64,000 nucleotides of DNA from Propionivibrio dicarboxylicus (GCF_900099695.1 NZ_FNCY01000001.1:558001-622000), one strand, 5' to 3'. Positions 1 through 9,113 are shown, numbered from the stretch's first letter. Notes: generated by a model from the letters alone, not told the origin. Translations and numbers: made by a program.

Positions 1-1
1 G

Positions 2-205
2 GCACGCGAACTAGCGCGCAGTTATCGGAAGTTGATCGAAGAAGGGGAAAGCGTGGTGGCCTCTATAGGTAACAAACGCAGGAAGGACAGCGACAAGCAA
101 TTGGCAATAACGTTTTCTGCCTTGCTGCGAGAGGCGTCACTTAGAGGGGCAAAGCGAATGACCGTGTCCATAGAGTTTGAAGGAGGAGACTTATGGGCAA
201 GCTAA
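2..205 (+). CDS. C-terminal fragment of an unknown protein (5' end outside window)
   Basis: An open frame enters from the left edge and runs 67 codons to a TAA at 203-205, ending DLWAS. The piece is rich in Arg, Lys and Glu and helix-like (ARELARSYRKLIEEGE...) and has no motif I recognise. Its end overlaps the integrase start at 193 by 13 bases in another frame, which suggests translational coupling and that it belongs to the same mobile module. It could be a chance frame; length and composition favour a real gene moderately. Confidence 0.4.
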   Translation, partial: ARELARSYRKLIEEGESVVASIGNKRRKDSDKQLAITFSALLREASLRGAKRMTVSIEFEGGDLWAS

Positions 206-1479
206 CTGATATTCAGATCAGGGCGTGGATCAAAGCAAACGAACGATTTGAGCAAAGAGGTGATGGCGATGGCCTTTGCCTGTGTTTTCGTGAAAATTAT
301 GCTGTTCCGGTGTGGAAATTTCGTTATCGCTTTGCAGGAAAGCAGCGAATCGTAATTCTCGGTAGCTATTCCGTGTTGTCGTTGGCCGATGCCCGCAAGA
401 CGGCAAAGGAGTTATCGGCGCGTGTTGCCCTTGGTCATGACGTTGCTGGTGAGAAGCAGGAACGCAAGAAAGCGGCAATTGCCAAGATAGAGGCCGAGAA
501 AAACGCCGTGACGGTGGCGCAACTCTGCGACGAATTCTTTGAGCGCATCATTCTGCCGACATGGAAGCATTCCGACATCGTGCGCCGTCGGATTGAGAAC
601 GACATCAAGCCATGTATCGGCAAGATGAAAGCCGAAGACGTCAAACCACGAGACGTCGACGACATGCTGCAAACCATCGTTAAGCGCGGGGCTCCCACAA
701 TAGCCAATGACGTGCTTCGCTGGACAAAGCGAATTTTTGACTTCGCAGTCAAGCGCCATGTGGTGATCTACAACCCGGCATCTGCTTTTGATCCATCGGA
801 CGCGGGCGGGAAAGAAGAAAGCCGGGATCGTTGGCTAACCCGCGAGGAAATTATTCAGCTATTCCAGGTCATGCGGGAAATGCTCGGGACGTTCTCGGTT
901 GAAAACCTTTATGCCGTCCGCCTTCTTCTCTTGTTGGCTGTCCGTAAGGAAGAATTGATTGCGGCTCCATGGTCCGAGTTTGACCTTGATAACGCAGTCT
1001 GGCACCTGCCGGCAGAGCGTACCAAGACCAGCTCAGCGATCGATATTCCCTTGCCGCCGCTAGCACTGGAAACGCTCAAGGAATTGCACCGCCTGGCGAA
1101 CGGCAGAATCTGTGTTTTCCCTGCCCGTAAGGCTCAGCACCGGATGATTCCACATATCGACCTGAACACGCTGAATGCCGCGATGGCAAAACACATTCGG
1201 CCCCGACTCAAAGACGTTCCGAACTTCACGATTCACGATTTTCGCCGTACGGCCCGGACGCACCTAGCGGCGCTGGGCGTCGATCCTTTCGTGGCAGAGC
1301 GCTGCTTAAACCACAAGATCAAAGGCGTGGAGGGTATCTACAACCGTCACGATTACTTTGACGAACGCAAAGCAGCCCTGAACGAATGGGCGAATCTATT
1401 GAAGGCTTTGGAAGAGGGAAAACCCGACTACAACGTTATTCCGATGAAGAAGGCTAAGAAAGGCAACACCGCCACCTGA
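193..1479 (+). CDS. P4-type tyrosine integrase
   Basis: Site-specific tyrosine recombinase that would integrate and excise the element at the left of the window. The N-terminal ~95 residues look like the arm-binding DUF4102 domain (GLCLCFRENYAVPVWKFRYRFAGKQR then LGSYSVLSLADAR in separate pieces), followed by a core-binding domain (~105-200) and the catalytic domain. Candidate catalytic residues are R251 (in AVRKEEL), K278, H348 and R351 (HDFRR), H374 (LNHK) and nucleophile Y383 (GIYNRHDY). Length, 428 residues, is normal for the family. ATG is preceded by GGAGGAG. No tRNA or obvious att repeat is visible in the 190 bases to its left, so the outer border lies beyond the window. Confidence 0.9.
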   Translation: MGKLTDIQIRAWIKANERFEQRGDGDGLCLCFRENYAVPVWKFRYRFAGKQRIVILGSYSVLSLADARKTAKELSARVALGHDVAGEKQERKKAAIAKIEAEKNAVTVAQLCDEFFERIILPTWKHSDIVRRRIENDIKPCIGKMKAEDVKPRDVDDMLQTIVKRGAPTIANDVLRWTKRIFDFAVKRHVVIYNPASAFDPSDAGGKEESRDRWLTREEIIQLFQVMREMLGTFSVENLYAVRLLLLLAVRKEELIAAPWSEFDLDNAVWHLPAERTKTSSAIDIPLPPLALETLKELHRLANGRICVFPARKAQHRMIPHIDLNTLNAAMAKHIRPRLKDVPNFTIHDFRRTARTHLAALGVDPFVAERCLNHKIKGVEGIYNRHDYFDERKAALNEWANLLKALEEGKPDYNVIPMKKAKKGNTAT

Positions 1480-1508
1480 CGAATCTAGTGGTGACCAGAA
1501 AGGAAAAT

Positions 1509-1730
1509 ATGCAGGTTGAGAAAATAGCGGATGCTGCCCAGGTGCTCGGCGAGTTGTCAGATAACTTCCTGAACATGCCAGAGAATGTAAGGCAATGCGT
1601 GCAAGCCAGCCTACATCTCGAGATAACACGGACATATCTCTTGGAGTTGGCGAAGGGCTTGACCGAAGGGAAGGAGCCTTACGACGCGATGATTCAAGCG
1701 GCTCAAGGAATGACGAGAATATTTCCCTAA
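1509..1730 (+). CDS. Small hypothetical protein
   Basis: 73-residue product, starting MQVEKIADAAQVLGEL. I chose ATG 1509 because AAAGGAAA stands just upstream; an upstream GTG at 1488 would add seven residues with no ribosome site. Sequence is predicted mostly helical (LSDNFLNMPENVRQCV, LEITRTYLLELAKGL). It follows the integrase by 29 bases on the same strand and is part of the mobile module. No family recognised. Confidence 0.5.
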   Translation: MQVEKIADAAQVLGELSDNFLNMPENVRQCVQASLHLEITRTYLLELAKGLTEGKEPYDAMIQAAQGMTRIFP

Positions 1731-1823
1731 TCACGCCGCCCGACGTTTTCGGGCAAAGCGGGCGGGCGAAGTGCGCCAACACAACGCCAGCCCTAACCAC
1801 AACGCAATACAGGAGATTGCATC

Positions 1824-2096
1824 ATGGCTAACGCGAATAATACTTCCACCCAGAAAAGCCCGGCTAATCAAATTACCAAAAGCGACATCGAAAGCGCCAG
1901 GATTTATCTGTCTGGCTGCGAGGCTTTGTCAGCAATTGCTAATGCTGTTGAGATTCTTTCTTCTCTCGACCCAAAACCAGAAAAATTATTCTCCCATACG
2001 ATAACAAGGCTAATGACTCACGCTGTATATCTGGCTGATAGTGTAGATAACGATGTGGGATGTTTTATTGAAGAAGTGGAAAAATCTATCATGTAA
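1824..2096 (+). CDS. Small hypothetical protein
   Basis: 90 residues, starting MANANNTSTQKS, with a CAGGAG ribosome site ten bases upstream. The middle (DIESARIYLSGCEALSAIANAVEIL split over two helices) looks like a helical bundle; it resembles short accessory proteins of integrated elements that often sit between integrase and replication genes. No catalytic motif or membrane segment. Function unknown. Confidence 0.55.
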   Translation: MANANNTSTQKSPANQITKSDIESARIYLSGCEALSAIANAVEILSSLDPKPEKLFSHTITRLMTHAVYLADSVDNDVGCFIEEVEKSIM

Positions 2097-2190
2097 TCAG
2101 TCAAGCCGCGCCTAGTCCGACGGGACGAAAACCGGGACACCCTTACCTGGCTGGCGTGGCTACCTAACGGGGGAGCGACGAAGGGGCGCT

Positions 2191-3144
2191 ATGGCAAAGG
2201 AATATTATTCTTATCTTGTGCACTTGCTAATGTTCTTTGACCCACGGTCAAAAGAAGTGCCAAGCTATCCGTTTGCGCACTTACCAAAGATTGCTAACCG
2301 AGCTCGAGTGCTATTGGAGTCAAGGACAGTCGAAGAAATACTAAAAATGGCACGAGGTCTAGACTTTGCGATCTTTTGTCATAGGTCAGATGCGCTTGAC
2401 GACGAAATCAGTCGCCTACAAGAAATATTGAACACTCCCAGACGATGGAAGCGCGAACCAGCCTGGATTGAACAAGAGTACGACAGGGCGTTAGAGTTTT
2501 TCGAATGGGTTGGAAGTATGGAAAGCGAGAACGGAGAAGAATATGGGGGGCAATGGCAACTCAAAGAAGATGCTAGAGATAAGTTGATGTTGGACGGGCC
2601 ATATTCAACCGATACCGATGCCGAAGTTTTGAGAATATTGGCGAGAGGCTATGCCGCAGAAGATGTAAACGACATTGCGAATGCAACCTATTCAGAGCTA
2701 TTCGCAACATTGGCGCTGTGCAGAATAGCTGAAACGGCCTCAGCCCTGAAACCAGACAAGCAATTTAATTTCGGCCATGAAATTAATATGGCTGTCGCTG
2801 GCGAGAATGCTATTGAAGCGATGGATGCAGTCTGTTTTGCTGAGCACTTTCGTTACATGGAAGATGAGGCAAAGATACGGGCCATGCGCGAACACGAAGC
2901 GTGCATGCTCAGATCAGAGAATGCGAAAAAACTAAATAGTGAAAGGCACCGCGAAAACTATGAAGCAAAGAGCATCGTCGTTGCCGAGTGGGAAAAAGAC
3001 ATTTCGCGATTTAGTAGTGCAGACATGGCAGGTGTACATATCGCGAGTTGGCTGCTAGAGACGAAGGGTATTGAAAAGACTCCGAGGACAGTTGCGGGGT
3101 GGATTCGTGAGCATGCAAAGAAAATCGGAGTGAGATTTAGATAA
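2191..3144 (+). CDS. Hypothetical protein of the mobile module
   Basis: 317 residues, soluble, acidic and strongly helical. Start ATG 2191 has GGGGGAG about 16 bases and AGGGGC about 4 bases upstream. A charged stretch with many Glu/Lys/Arg at ~225-275 (DEAKIRAMREHEACML) looks like a coiled coil, and the C-terminal ~45 residues (ADMAGVHIASWL then KTPRTVAGWIREHAKK) resemble a helix-turn-helix-like segment. Neighbours are an integrase upstream and an AlpA-type regulator and primase downstream, so a role in the element's life cycle is likely but unproven. Confidence 0.6.
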   Translation: MAKEYYSYLVHLLMFFDPRSKEVPSYPFAHLPKIANRARVLLESRTVEEILKMARGLDFAIFCHRSDALDDEISRLQEILNTPRRWKREPAWIEQEYDRALEFFEWVGSMESENGEEYGGQWQLKEDARDKLMLDGPYSTDTDAEVLRILARGYAAEDVNDIANATYSELFATLALCRIAETASALKPDKQFNFGHEINMAVAGENAIEAMDAVCFAEHFRYMEDEAKIRAMREHEACMLRSENAKKLNSERHRENYEAKSIVVAEWEKDISRFSSADMAGVHIASWLLETKGIEKTPRTVAGWIREHAKKIGVRFR

Positions 3145-3274
3145 CAGTTTCCGAGCGGAGACTGTACAGCCTCAATCAGAAAATGTACGGCGTCCGTTGG
3201 GGATGGGCATCTAACGCCGTTTTGATATAAATAATACGAAGCCATGTGCATAACGTCTCAGAAAGGGCGAAAAC

Positions 3275-3496
3275 ATGGCATCACATACCAGAAGCATCCC
3301 CGAAGCGCTGGTTCACTTCGATTCACTTCCTGATTCCGCCAATGTTCGTCAGCCCGTAGTTCAGGCTCTTATCGGTTGTTCATCGGCAACCGTCTGGCGA
3401 ATGGTAAAGCGCGGCACACTGCCTGCCCCACGAAAGTTATCCGAGCGCGTGACCGCCTGGAACGTGGGAGATCTTCGCAAAGCCCTGGCGGCGTAA
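3275..3496 (+). CDS. AlpA-like HTH transcriptional regulator
   Basis: 73 residues. The core ALIGCSSATVWRMVKRGTLP followed by APRKLSERVTAWNVGDLRKAL is the AlpA/MerR-type helix-turn-helix with wing found in P4-like satellites and integrative elements, where such proteins activate integrase or act as excisionase. A GAAAGGGCGAAAAC ribosome site precedes ATG. It lies immediately upstream of the primase genes, the usual place for this family. Confidence 0.8.
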   Translation: MASHTRSIPEALVHFDSLPDSANVRQPVVQALIGCSSATVWRMVKRGTLPAPRKLSERVTAWNVGDLRKALAA

Positions 3497-3507
3497 AGGG
3501 GGCTGAG

Positions 3508-3672
3508 ATGACGAACAAGAAAAAGCCGCGCACGGCAGGCACCGGCACGGCTAAAAGAGATACCACTGTCACAGACTCCGATACTACCAGACCGGCACTA
3601 TTTGGTTGTCTAAAACAGAGCAAAATAGAACGTCGCCAGAAGCGCGGATGGCAGAAAGGCGGGCGACAATGA
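3508..3672 (+). CDS. Small basic hypothetical protein
   Basis: 54 residues, MTNKKKPRTAGTGTAKRD..., ending RRQKRGWQKGGRQ; highly basic and probably disordered, suggesting nucleic-acid contact. AAAGGGGG lies six bases before the ATG, and the TGA stop (3670-3672) overlaps the ATG of the primase-helicase, consistent with coupled translation. Too short for family assignment. Confidence 0.5.
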   Translation: MTNKKKPRTAGTGTAKRDTTVTDSDTTRPALFGCLKQSKIERRQKRGWQKGGRQ

Positions 3673-5927
3673 TGACCAACGTCGACCGCATCCGCGAAGC
3701 CCTGCAATTCATTGATGCCAGCGACCGAGTGACATGGCTCCGCATAGGCATGGCGATCAAGTCAGAGATTGCAGACGCCGGCTTTGATCTGTGGGAATCT
3801 TGGAGCCAGCAAGCTGAGTCCTTCAACGGCAAGGACGCTCGGGACGTGTGGAAGAGCATCAGGGCTGGCGGCAAGGTAAGCATTGGTTCGCTTTTCTATG
3901 AAGCCAAGGCGAACGGCTGGCACGATGATGGCGGGCATCAAATGCCGACACCGGAAGAGCTTGCCGAGCGGCGGCGGATTGCAGCAGAACGGGCAGAGAA
4001 AGAGGAAGCCGAGATAACCCGCGAACGTGCCGACACGGCAGCAAAGGCGGCGGCGATCATGAAAGCGGCGACCGAAGCGAAAGCCGATCATCCCTATCTG
4101 GAACGCAAGAGAGTTTTACCGACACCGACTCTGCGAGAGATTGACTCGAGTAAGGCGGCTGCGATATTGGGCTACTCCCCGAAGTCGAGCGGCGACCTGC
4201 TGACCGGGCGCTTGTTGGTAGTTCCTGTCAAACAAAGCGGCAGTATTTCAACGCTGGAACTGATTGATGGCGACAAGCGCAAGGCGGCATTATCCGGGCG
4301 CGGTAGCAAGGTGGGCGGGTATTGGGCAACCGAACGCCTGCCAGATAGCAAGAGCTCTGGCCTGACTTTGTTGATAGGTGAAGGCGTGGCGACCGTGCTA
4401 TCCGCATCGACGGCGACAGGGAAACCCGGCATAGCGGCGCTGTCATCGGGCAACTTGCCAACGGTGGCAAAGACCATGCGCGAATGCTACTCGCAAGCGG
4501 CGATAGTGATCCTGGCTGATCTGGTGAAGACGACCGGCGAACCAGATCCACACGCAATCGAGGCGGCGCGATCTGTCGGCGGGAAACTGGCAATTCCAGA
4601 CTTTGGTACTGACCGCGATCCCGACATGACGGACATGAATGACCTGTTCATTCTTGGCGGGGCGGACGCCGTAATAAGCGCCGTAACGAGCGCGAGCGAA
4701 CCGACAAATGGAGAGCATCAACCCGGTGATGGTAATGCGCCAGCCGGCGAATATGCGCGGGATGTGAATCTGATTCGGGCAAGTGAGCTAACCCCAGAAC
4801 CGATAACCTGGCTTTGGAATGGCTGGCTGGCGGCGGGCAAGATGCATGTCTTTGGCGGCGCACCAGGCACCGGCAAGACGACAATCAGCATGGGGCTGGC
4901 TGCGACCGTGACAACCGGTGGACACTGGCCGGATGGCACCCGCTCCATTGCCGGAAATGTTGTGATCTGGAGTGGCGAAGATGACCCCGCCGACACCCTA
5001 ATACCGAGGCTGGCCCTGTCGGGGGCTGATCTGTCCCGCGTTTATTTCATTGCTGACATTCGGGAAGGCAACGAGCGGCGATCTTTCGACCCTGCCCGCG
5101 ACATGGAACCGCTACGGCGCAAGCTGGCCGAAATCGGCGGCGTGCGACTGCTGATTGTTGATCCCGTGGTTTCCGCCATTGCCGGAGACAGTCACAAGAA
5201 TGCAGAGGTGCGACGCGGACTGCAACCGTTGGTTGATCTGGCTGGCGCGATGCGCTGCGCCCTGTTGGGTATCACGCACTTTTCCAAGGGAACAGGCGGA
5301 CGCGACCCCGTAGAGCGATTGACCGGAAGCCTGGCATTCGGCGCGCTGGCCCGCGTGGTGTTGGTGGCAGCGAAGCATCAGGAGGAAGGCGAAGACGGGC
5401 ACACCGTGCGGCTTTTCTGCCGGGCAAAGTCGAACATCGGACCGGATGACGGCGGTTTTGAATACGACTTGCACCAGGCCGAACTGAAAACGCATCCTGG
5501 CATCTTCGCGTCATCTGTGCTGTGGGGTGATGCGGTAGAAGGTGCTGCACGTGAATTGCTGGCGACGGCGGATGCAACTGGCGACGATGGCGAAGGCGGT
5601 ACCCTGGCAGATGCCAAGCGATTCCTTGCCGACTTGCTGTCAGATGGCCCTTTGCCAACAAAGACCATCAAGGTGGATGCCGATGGCGCGGGGTACTCCT
5701 GGGCAACGATCAGGCGGGCACAAAAGGCGCTTGGAATTGAACCAGCCAAGGAAGGCATGAAAGCCGGATGGGTTTGGCGGATGCCTGGACAGGGAGCCGT
5801 GAAAACGGTCCTTGAAAACGCGAAGATGCTCAACAATGCCGAAGATGCCCAACAAAAAGTGGTGAGCACCTTCGGGAAAATTGAGCACCTTCGTAATGAA
5901 TTAGGCGCGGTCGAGGTGGAAATATGA
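3669..5927 (+). CDS. Primase-helicase (PriCT_2, TOPRIM, RepA-like AAA_25)
   Basis: Replication protein of the element, about 752 residues. Order: an N-terminal PriCT_2-like helical domain (IREALQFIDASDRVTWLRIG ... residues ~5-60), a charged linker, a TOPRIM-like part around residues 235-330 (LIGEGVATVLSAS and a later acidic segment), and a hexameric RepA/RecA-like ATPase with Walker A GGAPGTGKTT and Walker B-like VRLLIVDPVVS. ATG 3669 was chosen over the upstream TTG 3606 because it overlaps the previous stop and has AAAGGCGGG before it. It ends with ATGA overlap to the next gene. Typical of P4-alpha-like satellites and small integrative elements. Confidence 0.85.
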   Translation: MMTNVDRIREALQFIDASDRVTWLRIGMAIKSEIADAGFDLWESWSQQAESFNGKDARDVWKSIRAGGKVSIGSLFYEAKANGWHDDGGHQMPTPEELAERRRIAAERAEKEEAEITRERADTAAKAAAIMKAATEAKADHPYLERKRVLPTPTLREIDSSKAAAILGYSPKSSGDLLTGRLLVVPVKQSGSISTLELIDGDKRKAALSGRGSKVGGYWATERLPDSKSSGLTLLIGEGVATVLSASTATGKPGIAALSSGNLPTVAKTMRECYSQAAIVILADLVKTTGEPDPHAIEAARSVGGKLAIPDFGTDRDPDMTDMNDLFILGGADAVISAVTSASEPTNGEHQPGDGNAPAGEYARDVNLIRASELTPEPITWLWNGWLAAGKMHVFGGAPGTGKTTISMGLAATVTTGGHWPDGTRSIAGNVVIWSGEDDPADTLIPRLALSGADLSRVYFIADIREGNERRSFDPARDMEPLRRKLAEIGGVRLLIVDPVVSAIAGDSHKNAEVRRGLQPLVDLAGAMRCALLGITHFSKGTGGRDPVERLTGSLAFGALARVVLVAAKHQEEGEDGHTVRLFCRAKSNIGPDDGGFEYDLHQAELKTHPGIFASSVLWGDAVEGAARELLATADATGDDGEGGTLADAKRFLADLLSDGPLPTKTIKVDADGAGYSWATIRRAQKALGIEPAKEGMKAGWVWRMPGQGAVKTVLENAKMLNNAEDAQQKVVSTFGKIEHLRNELGAVEVEI

Positions 5928-6478
5928 CCCCGGCGACGATCATCCGCGAGGCTCAAGCGGACGGGGTAAGACTGACGCTTTCCCCTACTGGCACCATCAA
6001 AGCGACCGGCGACGGCGCGGCGGTAAATCGCTGGCTAGCTGCAATCCGCGAGAGCAAGACGGACATCATCGAGGCACTACAGGCGGCGAACGATTCAGAC
6101 TGCGGCGGATTGCCCCCTCTCAATGATTCCGACGAGAAGCGGATTCTTACCTGGTTGGCATCCGTTGGCGAAACGGACACGGTGACGATTGGCGAGGTGA
6201 TCGACAAATGCCGCTGCGACTTTGACGCAAGAAACTATTTTATCGGGCGGGTAGCGGCGGAACTGACTAAGCCAGAGCCATTCTCCGATGACCGCCACCG
6301 ATGCGCCGAGTGCCGGAACCTGCGCGGCGGTATTTGTTCTGTCTCAAGGCCGGGAGGGCCGGTGTCTGCTATTAAAGGCTACCGGCCTGTCGCCAATGTG
6401 TTGCAACGCTGCGAAGCATTCAACGATAACTACTATTCAACGCGCGTGTACGACGGCCAGGGTTTTGCGAGGCCCTAA
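5924..6478 (+). CDS. TubC_N-like protein with Cys-rich C-terminal part
   Basis: 184 residues, start overlaps the primase stop by four bases (ATGA). The N-terminal ~55 residues (TIIREAQADGVRLTLSPTG then VNRWLAAIRESKTDIIEAL) match the TubC docking-domain fold that often accompanies phage primases. The C-terminal part holds CAECRNLRGGICSV and a later Cys (LQRCEAF), a possible zinc site. Probably cotranscribed with the primase; precise role unknown. Confidence 0.65.
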   Translation: MTPATIIREAQADGVRLTLSPTGTIKATGDGAAVNRWLAAIRESKTDIIEALQAANDSDCGGLPPLNDSDEKRILTWLASVGETDTVTIGEVIDKCRCDFDARNYFIGRVAAELTKPEPFSDDRHRCAECRNLRGGICSVSRPGGPVSAIKGYRPVANVLQRCEAFNDNYYSTRVYDGQGFARP

Positions 6479-6615
6479 AGGTAGGTGATGACAGTCGTGC
6501 GCGCGCGTGCGAGAAGCCGATAGGCGCGATTTCCGCGCACATTTCTAAACAGCCGATAGCCATAACCCGTAGCAAAGGCGCGGGTTGTGCGTATGGATGG
6601 GGAAAATAACTGAAC

Positions 6616-6654
6616 GAATATCCACGCGAATATCCGCGCATACCCACGCATACC
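6616..6654 (+). repeat. Short tandem repeat cluster near the primase gene
   Basis: Units GAATATCCACGC, GAATATCCGCGC, ATACCCACGC and ATACC follow head to tail. Position just downstream of a primase-helicase gene is where P4-like elements keep their replication repeats, so an iteron or origin role is possible; this is inference from position only. Confidence 0.4.
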
Positions 6655-6665
6655 GGGTAGGGGAT

Positions 6666-6869
6666 ATGCAATGGGTGGAATTTAACCTTCCATGGGTCAT
6701 CGACGGCTTATTGCTGGTGTATGAAAGAACAAAGGCCGCGAATGGCTTGACGGCAACTCCGGGTCTAATTCCCAGCGCGATCAAGTCAATGCAGCCTTTG
6801 GGTGGCGCACTCCGCACACTTTCAGATTATGAGTCCGACGCGCAAGCTCCATCACCGCCGACAGTATAG
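6666..6869 (+). CDS. Small hypothetical protein
   Basis: 67 residues from ATG 6666 (MQWVEFNLPWVIDGLLLVYE), with TAGGGG upstream. It lies between the repeat cluster and the end of the module. Composition is protein-like, but no family is recognised and the C-terminus (DAQAPSPPTV) is unstructured. May be a chance frame. Confidence 0.35.
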   Translation: MQWVEFNLPWVIDGLLLVYERTKAANGLTATPGLIPSAIKSMQPLGGALRTLSDYESDAQAPSPPTV

Positions 6870-7062
6870 AAGCAAAGAACTCCAGATGCTACTTCGGCTG
6901 ATCGCGCAGAATACCGGGAAAGCTGAAAAGGAACGCCCCGCAGGGCTACCGGAGAATTCGGCCACCCAAGATAGGCTAGCGTCCTCTACTCCGCCGTTTA
7001 CGGGGCTGGATCTAAGTCTAGGGGAGCTTGGCGGCGTTGTTAAACGACTGAGGGGCGACAAT

Positions 7063-7257
7063 TTACTTAAGCGATGAGTGCCTTCGGGGGTTGGCAAGGT
7101 GTAGCCAATCGTCGAGTTCTTTGGCCTTTTCGAGGGAATGCTCACCGTCATATGCCCTGGTCAACCACGCGACATCCCCGTCGAATCGCTCCGCGATGCA
7201 GAGCTTCATCAATTCTTCTTCGATCTGCTCGGTAGTCATGCGGGTGAAATCGGTCAT
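7063..7257 (-). CDS. Small hypothetical protein
   Basis: 64 residues, MTDFTRMTTEQIEEELMKLC...NPRRHSSLK, acidic and helical. ATG 7257 has AAAGGATA eight bases upstream and a promoter-like pair further up at 7334-7361. It is transcribed toward the primase module. It could be a regulator or antitoxin-like protein of the element, but nothing in the sequence proves that. Confidence 0.5.
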   Translation of the reverse strand: MTDFTRMTTEQIEEELMKLCIAERFDGDVAWLTRAYDGEHSLEKAKELDDWLHLANPRRHSSLK

Positions 7258-7333
7258 TGTAGGTATCCTTTGGGGCGTTAGCCCAACGGGCGTACGTTCG
7301 TTAAGGCGGTTGCAAACGAATATCGTAGACCGG

Positions 7334-7361
7334 TAAATATCGTAGTTTATGCTAGCATCAA
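7334..7361 (-). promoter_or_regulatory. Candidate promoter for the 64-residue gene
   Basis: On the minus strand TTGATG (7361-7356), a 16-base spacer and TATTTA (7339-7334). A 10-base direct repeat AATATCGTAG at 7319-7328 and 7336-7345 overlaps it, suggesting a regulator-binding region. Confidence 0.4.
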
Positions 7362-7870
7362 AGCATGCCCCCATTCGTTTCGGACGTTTGACCGAAGGTA
7401 GTAAGGTCTAATGCCAGCTACTCATCGGCCGATGGGGGATACTTCCACAGTTCTTTCTCTATTCGTTTACTCGTCAAACTTTGGAGCCCTTTCACGGCAA
7501 AGGCTAAAGACGAGGTGGAAGGGCATATTCTAGCGGTCCTGCCATAAACGGCCTATACTCCGGCGGTCACTTTGGGGGCTTACCGTGGGGGCGGATTCAC
7601 CGGCTAGGAGTCCTGTCTACAAAGCCCGATGTGCCGGACGCATCAGCAGAAACGGGGTATCTGCTCCAAAGTGGCCGTCGGCATAGTTTTCCTAGACGTT
7701 CGGAACCCAAGCAATTTATCGGCGATGTTGGCTACACTCTCAAGAAACGTGCACCAATACGTGTACCACCATCAAATGTCTAGTGATGGAAATCCAGTAT
7801 TGGCAACGTTTTCGGCCATTACTCTAGATTCAGATTCACAAATGACACTCGGATTCCTCGGCGCGCCGGC
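7362..7870. other. Gene-free stretch at the right border of the first mobile module
   Basis: I see no convincing gene, RNA or att repeat here. Frames that stay open (for example from 7629 on the + strand) lack a ribosome site and read into the lipoprotein gene on the other strand. The border between mobile module and backbone must lie here or just before, since GC content and strand use change on either side. Confidence 0.4.
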
Positions 7871-8059
7871 TTACCAGCGCCGGAATCCGTGGCCGTGGTG
7901 CGAGAACCCGCGGAACGGTGCGGGCGGCGGGACGAAGCCGCGGTAGGAGGAGTAACCCGGACCCGGACCGTAGTAGGCGCCGTGTGACGGATAGACGGCG
8001 CAACCCGACAGTATCGCGATGCCGGCGGCCAGTAAAACAGTCTTGAGTGAGGTGCTCAT
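7871..8059 (-). CDS. Small outer-membrane-type lipoprotein
   Basis: 62 residues from ATG 8059, which has AGGAGA six bases upstream; an upstream ATG at 8083 lacks one. The N-terminus MSTSLKTVLLAAGIAILSGC is a lipoprotein signal with lipobox LSGC (Cys20). The mature part is rich in Gly, Pro, Tyr and His (YYGPGPGYSSYRGF, HHGHGFRRW), as in many small secreted proteobacterial proteins. Function unknown. Confidence 0.75.
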   Translation of the reverse strand: MSTSLKTVLLAAGIAILSGCAVYPSHGAYYGPGPGYSSYRGFVPPPAPFRGFSHHGHGFRRW

Positions 8060-8157
8060 GAACGTCTCCTTGCGTGTGTTCATGTGTCCTTAACGCGTTG
8101 GCATCATCCCCGACTGACGGCGTTTGACAGCGAAGTTGTTGCCAAATGTTTCCGGGT

Positions 8158-9072
8158 CTATTCCGCGTTCCGTTCGTTAGCGAGGAACCCGTGGGCGGCG
8201 AGCCATTCGGCTGCCAGCGTCGTCCATCCGTGGGCCGGTGTATCGCGGGCATCGCGGATGCCAAAGCCGTGGCCGCCCCGGTTGAAACGGTGGAGCGTAC
8301 AGTCGACGCCGGCGGCGAGCGCCGCAGCCTTGAACAGCCGGCTGTTTTCGGCCGGAACGACGGCGTCGTCGTCGGCGACGGCGAGGAAACACGGCGGGGT
8401 TTCCGGGCGCAACCCGTTCTCGGCGGAATGGCGATGGATCCGGGCGGGCGACGGCGAACTACCGAGCAAATTGTCGCGCGACTCGCAGTGGGCGTGCGGA
8501 TCGGTCATCGAAATCACCGGATAGAGCAAGAGCATGAAATCGGGACGCGCCGAAAAGGCGGCGAGGTCGTCGATGCGGCGGCCGACCGGGCGATCGAATT
8601 GCGTGCCGAGCATGGCGCCGAGATGGCCACCGGCCGAACAGCCGAGGAAACCGATGCGGGCCGGGTCGAGCCCCCAGTCACCGGCATTTTGGCGCAACAC
8701 GCGTATGGCGCGCTGTGCGTCGGCAAACGGGGCGTCGGGGCCGTCGGCGTGACCTTCGGCGGGAAGCCGGTAGTGCATCAGCAGGGCGGTGACACCGAGC
8801 GTGTTGAGCCAGAGCGCCATCTCCGCCGATTCCTTGTCGAGCACGATGCGTCCGTAGGCGCCGCCAGGGGCGACGATGACGGCGGCGCCGTTGGGTTTGC
8901 GCGGGACGAAGGCGGTCAGTCGGGGGCGGGTGATGCCGGTCAGGATGCGATCGGGCCAGCACGGATGACAGCTGCGTTCGGTGACGGTTTCCCGGATCGA
9001 CAGCTGTTCCGAGCCCGGTCCGACAGCGTCAGGCCAGAGCGTAATGACATCCAGCGTCTGCAACGCGCTCAT
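8158..9072 (-). CDS. Alpha/beta hydrolase (esterase/lipase of the BD-FAE type)
   Basis: 304-residue serine hydrolase. Visible elements: oxyanion loop APGGAY (~68-73), nucleophile elbow GCSAGG (~144-149), acid in ADDDAVVP, and His in GGHGFG. These fit carbohydrate-esterase-like enzymes that deacetylate or deacylate sugars (acetyl-xylan esterase-like). It has no signal peptide, so it acts in the cytoplasm. It lies 42 bases beyond the terminator of the uronate operon and may be reached by read-through; a role in removing acyl groups from imported uronates is plausible but inferred. Confidence 0.8.
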   Translation of the reverse strand: MSALQTLDVITLWPDAVGPGSEQLSIRETVTERSCHPCWPDRILTGITRPRLTAFVPRKPNGAAVIVAPGGAYGRIVLDKESAEMALWLNTLGVTALLMHYRLPAEGHADGPDAPFADAQRAIRVLRQNAGDWGLDPARIGFLGCSAGGHLGAMLGTQFDRPVGRRIDDLAAFSARPDFMLLLYPVISMTDPHAHCESRDNLLGSSPSPARIHRHSAENGLRPETPPCFLAVADDDAVVPAENSRLFKAAALAAGVDCTLHRFNRGGHGFGIRDARDTPAHGWTTLAAEWLAAHGFLANERNAE

Positions 9073-9113
9073 GACGGTCCTTATTTAGTCAGGTCCGAAA
9101 ACACTCGGATGCA

